Assembly: GCA_022614795.1 (NCBI GenBank)
Contig: JAKEHX010000311.1
Coordinates: 1 to 24,694 of the forward strand
Length of the DNA: 24,694 nucleotides
Reading direction: 5' to 3'
From: Planctomycetaceae bacterium
GTDB lineage: Bacteria > Planctomycetota > Planctomycetia > Pirellulales > Pirellulaceae
A program made the translations under genes and the position numbers. The notes under the pieces were generated by a model. That model was not told where the DNA came from. It worked only from the letters and a program-made list of their open reading frames with translations, and did not search any database. The first letter of the stretch is position 1, and every line of letters begins with the position of its first letter. This document shows, one piece after another, positions 14,820-21,700 of the stretch.

Positions 14820-15046
14820 TGCACGCCCGTCCGCAGGTCTCCTCCGACGCAAAATGGAGAGCTGTGGTCGCCCCCAGGTGCGGGGTCGGCGCCCGCGCAA
14901 CAGAATTTTCAGCCGGTTCGCGGCCCAAGAATTGCTACCTCACAGACTTGCACGCTGGCCAGCAGCAAAGGCCAGTCGTATGCACTCGCGGAAAGGGGGA
15001 AGGAGCCGAGTACACCATTGTGACTCAACATGAAAGGAGAACGGTC

Positions 15047-15274
15047 ATGCAACCTCATTCCATTGGCGGGCTGGTTCTGATCGTTGTGGGGATCCTGGTT
15101 CTCTCGATCCACAGCATTACTTATTTCACGACCGAACATGTGGTTGGCCCCCTGGGATTCTTCGCCTGGGAAGTCGAGAAACCGCACACGATTTTCATCA
15201 ATCCCCTTGTGGGGATCGTGGCCGTAGCCATCGGCGTCGGCCTGATGATGGGACGTCGCGCCCCCGCCGTGTGA
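15047..15274 (+). CDS. Small two-span membrane protein (DUF3185-like)
   Basis: A 75-residue protein with two membrane segments (about 6-24 and 52-70) linked by a short loop containing SITYFTTEHVVGPLGFFAWEVEKPHTI. The loop pattern, YxTxExVxxLGxxxxxxEKxHTI followed by PxVG, resembles small membrane proteins annotated as DUF3185. Function is unknown. The ATG at 15047 has AAAGGAGA about 8 nt upstream. It stands alone between the minus-strand operon and the amine-oxidase remnant. Confidence 0.75.
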   Translation: MQPHSIGGLVLIVVGILVLSIHSITYFTTEHVVGPLGFFAWEVEKPHTIFINPLVGIVAVAIGVGLMMGRRAPAV

Positions 15275-15327
15275 CAACATTCGCAGGTCCCCAGCAGGAG
15301 GCCGCGGCCATCGCAAAATCCAGCCAG

Positions 15328-15399
15328 CCCGCCGGCTTCTTCAACCTCAACGACCTCCCGCCGAGTAAAGCAAAAAACGGCAAATCCTGCTGCCACTAG
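15328..15399 (+). pseudogene. Copper amine oxidase C-terminal remnant
   Basis: The frame reads PAGFFNLNDLPPSKAKNGK then SCCH and a stop. It matches the last residues of the amine oxidase at 10946-12901 (PAGFFNLN...PPSKAK...GCCH, residues 627-651) apart from a two-residue gap (PANDV versus DL). The rest of the enzyme is absent. An AGGAGG followed by an in-frame ATC (15310) precedes it, which could be the ruined start of an internally deleted copy. It is not expected to be functional. Confidence 0.75.
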
Positions 15400-15536
15400 G
15401 AGCGGGGGCTTGGGAGTCGGGGATCGGGGATCGGGACTTAGGGATATCAACTGCTGGCGAAGGGAACTAATTCCACTACGAAGTAGTCAGTACCTTGCTA
15501 CTTGCTAAGCGTGCCCTCTGTCCCTCCGTCCCTCCT

Positions 15537-15648
15537 TCCCTCCGTCTCTCTATCCCTCCGTCTCTCTATCCTTCCGTCTCTCTGTCCCTCCGTCTCTCTG
15601 TCCCTCCGTCTCTCTGTCCCTCCGTCTCTCTGTCCCTCCGTCTCGCCG
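15537..15648. repeat. 16-bp minisatellite, seven copies
   Basis: Seven units of TCCCTCCGTCTCTCTG (some with A or T variants at one position) run from 15537 to 15648, with degenerate flanks from about 15519 and to about 15660. One strand is pyrimidine-only apart from the single G positions, so it could form unusual DNA structure. It lies about 130 bp before the giant gene start. Confidence 0.9.
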
Positions 15649-15779
15649 CTTCCCCTCCGTCCGCCCCCGTACCCCTGCAACTATTAATTGCCAGCAAATA
15701 CGGTTGAAATCCGCATCCAGCCCCATTTAGACTAACCCGATTATCTCATTTCCGTTATCCAGGCCCGAGGGGACTGATC

Positions 15780-18700
15780 GTGAGCAAACGGAGATCCGGC
15801 CGGCCGCGCGCGCCCCGACGAAGAGAACGTAATTCAAACGGTTCCTGCCTCTTGCGGCGGCTGCGATTCGAGCACCTGGAACAGCGCCAACTTCTCGCCG
15901 CCGTTATCGGCAACAACATCTCGGTCGGCGCCGATCTGCGGAACTACCGCCTGGCCATCGCCGCCACCGGTGAATACACGCAATTCTTCGGCACCCAAGC
16001 CGCCGCTTTCAGCGCCATCCAGACGTTTGTCGCCGACCTGAACGCGCTCTACGAGCGCGAGTTCGCGATCCACTTCAATCTCGTCTCCGGGACAAACGTC
16101 GTCCACGCGAATCCTTTGTCCGATCCGTACGGCGACAACAGCAACCTTTCCGCCCTGCTGGCCGCAAATCAAACCAGTCTCGACTTGATCATCGGCAGCG
16201 CCAACTACGACATCGGACACGTTTTTGGCATCCTTCCTCCCGGCAGCGGCGGCTCGGGGCTCGCCTCCCTTGGCGGGGTTGGCAAGCCGGGCTTTAAAGC
16301 GCAAGGTGCGTCCACTTTTGACTTCCCGACCGGCTCCGATTTCCTGGCACTGGCGGCTCACGAAATCGGCCACCAGTTCAACGCCGAGCACACGTTCAAT
16401 TTCCAGGATGGCCAATTCCAGCGAGTGCAGGGAAATGCCTACGAGCCCGCCAGCGGCAGCACGCTGATGAGCTATGCCGGGCTCTTCCCTGGCAACAATT
16501 TGCAGCCCGACCCCGATCAATACTTCCACGGCGCCAGCTTCGAGCAGGTCCAGACCTATATCAGCGCCGGGCCCGGGCTTCCCAACAGCACGACGAACAA
16601 CACCAACGCCGTTCCTAACGTCGCTGGCGGGACAGATTTCACGATCCCCGCCCGCACTCCCTTCAAGCTAACCGCGGTTGGCACCGACACCGACGCTACC
16701 GACACGCTCACCTACACCTGGGAGCAGCTCGACATCGGCCCCGCCGATACGCTCCCCCTCTCCGGCGCCAACTCCGGGCCCCTCTTCCGCTCGTTCACCC
16801 CCTCGGCCGATCCCAGCCGCACCTTCCCGCGGCTTAGCGACCTCTTGGCCAACATCAACACGGCGGCGATCGGGGAAGTCCTCCCCACCCTCAGCCGCTC
16901 AATGAACTTTCGCGTGACGGTCCGCGACGGCCAGGGGGGCGTGGACTCCGACGACGTGCTCCTGACTGTCGTCGATACGGGCGTGCCGTTTGCCGTCACC
17001 GACCCGAACACCGCCGAGACCTGGACCGGCGCGACTTCCGAGACGATCGCCTGGAACGTAGCCGGCACAACCGGCGGCGGCATCAACACGGCCAACGTCA
17101 AAATCTCGCTCTCCACCGACGGCGGCCTGACCTTCCCCTTTGTCCTCCTCGCCTCGACCGCCAACGACGGCTCCGAAGCGATCACCGTTCCCAACATCAA
17201 CACGGCCCAGGCCCGGATCAAGGTCGAAGCGGTCGGCAACATCTTCTTCGATGTCTCCAACGTCAATTTCGCGATCGCTGCCAACGCGGGGACGGCAGGC
17301 TTCTCGATCGTCGAGTCGCTCGGCAGCACGCGCCCCATCGAAGGGGCCGCCACCGATTCCTACACGATCGGCCCCAATACCGATCCCGCCGGCTCGGTGA
17401 CCGTCGCCGTCACCTCCAGCCCGCAGACGCTGATCAGCACCGACGGCGTCAACTATGTCGCGGCCCTGAACCTCGTTTTCAACTCCACGGCGACGCAGAC
17501 GGTCCATGTCCGCGCGGTCAACGACGCCGTCAACGAAGGCCCCCACACCAGCCTCATCACGCACGAGGTCACTACCGGCACCGCCACTTACCCGGCCGGC
17601 ATGCTGATCAACAGCGTCGTGGCCCAAGTGATGGACGACGAACTGCCGCCAGTGGTGGGCGTGGACTTTGATTTCGCCAGCTTGGGCAATCCGCCGCCTG
17701 GCTGGACCGAGTTCGAAAAGGGAAACGTCTTTCCCCCAGAGACGCTAACCAATCTTAGCCGCGACGATGGCGTCAGCACCAACATCGACGTGTCGTTTGA
17801 CTATGACGAAGTTGGCTTCTCGTCTCTCGCTCACACGGCCGGCGCGCTCGACAGCACCAAGCCGCTGCACGTTCCGTCAATTCGGGACATCGACGGCTTC
17901 AACGCCGCCACGATCCCCATTAACATCACCTGGAGCGATCTGGTCCCCGGCAAGAGCTACGGCGTTTATGTCTTCGGCCTGGAAAACGACCCGGCCCGTT
18001 CCTACGGCCAGACCGTGACGGTCACCGGCGGCAACGTCGTCTCCTACACCCAGGACCTGACCGACGGCATCCTGCGGATCAACGACGAGCTGGGCACCTC
18101 GTCCCGCACGCTCAAATCGTATGAAGACATCGTCACCGCAACCGCCGGCGGCACAATTCAAGTCCGCGTCGTGCCGCTGGCAGGAAGGTTCGGCTATGCC
18201 CTGGGGGGCGTCGCCATCCGCGAGATTCCCGAAAACACCCCCGGTTTCACCGTCGTCCAGTCCGGCGGCACCACGCAAGTCTCGGAAGCCGGCCCCAGCA
18301 CCGACACCTTCACCGTCAAGCTCAACACCCAGCCGACGTCGAACGTCGTCATCAACGTCACCAGCGGCGACACGACCGAGGCCACTGTCAATCCGACTTC
18401 GCTGACGTTTACGCCGGCCAACTGGGAGACGCCGCAGACCGTCACCGTGACCGGCGTGGACGACGCTCTGGTTGACGGGAACCAGGTTTCCACGATTACG
18501 CTCGCCATCGACGACCCCACTTCGGCCGACGAATACGACCCCGTTCCCAACCAGACCGTCAGCGTCACGACGCTCGACGACGAAGTCCCGCCCGCCATCA
18601 CCACCGTCCAGTTAATCAGCGGCGACCTCGTGGTCACCGACACCAGCAACGCCGTCGACAACCTGATTGTCACCCGTGTCGGCGCCAACATCCGCATTCA

Positions 18701-21700
18701 CGACCCCGCCAAGACACTGACGGCAGTGGGCGCGGGGCCGATCCAGGTCAACGCCAACACGGTCGATGTTCCCTTCGCCTCGGTCGCCGACGATCTGATT
18801 CTCGATACGCTGGGCGGCGCCGACACGGTCACGCTGGACTTCGGCGGCGGCAACCCGATCCCCGTCGGCGGCGTGAGCTACACCGGCGGCGCCCCCACGG
18901 GCGCTCCCGGCGACAGGCTGGTCCTGAAAAACGGGACGTTCTTGGACGTGGACTTCATCTTCTCGAACAGCACGGACGGGACCATAGTTCTCGACCCTGA
19001 CGGCGCAGGCGGAGTCGCTGCGTCGTTTGTCTTTTACTTTGGCCTAGATCCGATCACCTCCACGATCACGGCGGCCGACGTCAGCCTGAGCTACGGCGGC
19101 GGAGCGGAGACGATCACAGTCCAGCAGTCTTCGGTCGATCCCTCTCGCACCGAAGTGCTGTCCACAGCCGGCGAGAGCGTCGATTTCGTCAATCCGACCG
19201 TCGCACTGTCGATCTTTGCCCAGACCGGCGACGACACCATCAACATTAACAGTTTCGGGACGGGCGGCGGCGGCTTCAAAGCGGCGCTCCGCGTGCACGA
19301 CGGGTCGGGGGTCGACACGATCAACCTCAATACGAGCCTGACCGTTGGCTCGGCTACTTCCACCGGCGATGTCTGGTTTACCGCCGAAACGATCAACCTC
19401 ACCGGCAACATCTCCACCGACGGCGACACCGCGGCAGGCGACGCCGGCCGCGTGGACCTTGAGGGAGCGGTCGTGCTGAAAGCGAACATCAGCATCGACA
19501 CCGACGCGGCCACGACGGATCGAGCGGTGATTTTCTACAACACTGTCAACGCCGATGACGCCGCCGCTCACGACCGGACGCTGACTGTCAACGCCGGCAC
19601 GGCAGGCGTACTAGTTGACGGCCACATCGGCAATCTCCAGGCGCTGGCCGACCTGGATGTTACCGGCACCATGGTCGCGCGCGGCAATATCACAGTGAAC
19701 GACGGCCCGACGCAGCAAACCGTCACCATCACCGGCCAGCTCCAGTACGATCCGCCTGGGAACAACAAGTCGATCGTGACCAATGGCGCGGCCGCCGACC
19801 ACCATTTCACCGTCACCGGCGCCCTGTCGGGCGACGGCACCATCCCTGTCGCGCTTTCGATGGATGCCGGGTCGGCCACCGTGCAGGTCGGCTCGTTTGG
19901 CGGCGTTCAGCCATTTGCTGACTTGGACGTTACCGCAGGACTGATTCGGATCGGCGGCGTCGTGAGGATCGAGACGGAGGGGGGCCACACGGCCACGTTC
20001 AACGGTCCCGTACAGCTTGACGCCAACGTCACGTTTGACGTGGACGTGATTGCGGCCGGACCTGACAACAACCTCGTCTTCAATTCCACCGTCAACGCCG
20101 ACGCCGCCGCCAGCAATCGCACGCTAACGGTGCTCGCCGCCACGGGGAACGTCACGTTTTCAGGCGCGGTAGGCAATACGCAGGTCCTGCGGTCGCTGAC
20201 GATTTTCGACGCCGCCAATTTCAACGCAGCGGCCATCGGCCTTCAAGCAACCGCCGCGGCGTCCCTCTCGATTACCAACACCGGCACCGCCAGTGCGATC
20301 ACCGGCGCGGTCACGGGCACAGGTGCCACGCTCACTAAAGCGGGCGCCGGCACCCTCAACCTCGGCGGCACGAATACGTACACCGGAGCGACGACGATCT
20401 CCGGCGGCCGGCTCAATATCAACGGCTCCGTCACCAGCAACGTGTCGGTGTTGATAAATGGCACGCTCGGCGGCACCGGCACGATCACCGGCGCTGTCAG
20501 CGGCGCGGGCATGGTCGCCCCCGGCCTGAGCCCGGGCGTACTCACGATCAACGGCAACTTCACCCCCACCGGGACTGTCCAGCTCGAAGCCGCTACCCCC
20601 TACACGACCGCCGGGACGCACTTCGACCGCCTCGTCGTCAATGGCGCGGTGAATCTGTCCGGGGCGTCGCTTTCCTTCATCGGGGCGGGCGGGGCCGCGT
20701 CGTCGGGCCAGGTCATTACCTTCATTGCCAACGACCTGGTGGACGCCACAACGGCAGCCGCTAACCCGGCCAATGGCTCGACCGTGACCATCGGCGGCCA
20801 GCAATTCACCCTGCAATACAACGGCGGCGACGGCAATGACGTCGTCCTGGTCGCCCCCACCATCTTTACCACGACCGTGGAACTCGTCAGCGGCAATGCC
20901 GTCGTCACCGACATCGGCAACAAGGCCGACCAGCTCGTCATCTCGCGCAATGGCAACAACCTGCGCGTGTTCGACGAGGTCAATACATTGCAGGCCCTGG
21001 CAGGGGCGACACAGGTGAATGCCAACACCGTGGATATTCCCCTGGCCAACATCACCGGAAACATCCAGGTCAATACCCTGGGCGGCAGCGACTTGCTCAC
21101 CGTCGATTTCGAGGACGAAAACAACCCACTCGTGGCCGGCGGCCTCGTCTATACCGGCGGCGATCCGACCGCCGCTCCCGGCGACAGGCTGGTCCTGGCC
21201 CGTGGCACGTTCACGCTTGTCACGCACAATTTCACCAGCGCCAACGCCGGCTCGATCGTCCTGACCGACTTCGGGACGATCACCTACACCGGCCTGGAAC
21301 CGGTCGATACCACCGGCAGCACGATCACCGACCTGGTGCTGAACCTGCCCTCTTCCGCGGACACGGCTTTCCTCGAGGACGACGGCACCACGGGCAACGT
21401 CACTTCCCGGATTCGCAGCTCGCCGGTCACCTTCGAGACTTTCTCGTTCCAGAATCCCTCCGTCTCCCTGACAATCAACGGGGGCGGCGGCAACGACACG
21501 ATCAATATCAACGGCTTCGACTCTATCGGCTTCCGCGCCGCCCTGACGATCGACGGGGACGCCGGCACTGGCGACGTGGTCAATCTGAACGCGGCCCTGG
21601 CCCTGGGAGGAGTCAGTTCGACCGGCAACGTCAATATTACGGCCGAGATGATCAACCTGGCGGCCAACATTGCCACCGACGGCGACACGGCCGGGGCCGA

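Larger units (their letters stand above)
14706..15046. other. Spacer between molybdoenzyme gene and small membrane-protein gene
   Basis: This 341-bp spacer holds a candidate promoter for the minus-strand operon (14751-14779) and a 7-bp hairpin (14802-14819). Several G/C-rich partial repeats follow (CCCGTCCGCAGGTCTCCTCC region), then a Shine-Dalgarno for the next gene. Open frames across it have no recognisable protein content. Confidence 0.5.
15275..15779. other. Gene-free leader upstream of the giant gene
   Basis: It contains the amine oxidase tail remnant (15328-15399), a short G-rich run with GGGGATC repeated twice (15418-15436), a small ACTAC/GTAGT hairpin near 15475-15487, and the 16-bp minisatellite. 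The last 130 bp are AT-richer with a candidate promoter (TTGAAA at 15704, TAGACT at 15728, 18-bp spacer). Nothing else is seen. Confidence 0.5.

Noticed and set aside
15495..15707. Open frames on both strands across the 16-bp repeat (Pro/Ser-rich or Arg/Glu-rich).
   Set aside because: They are made only by translating the minisatellite, which has no stop codons in several frames; no ribosome site or domain.
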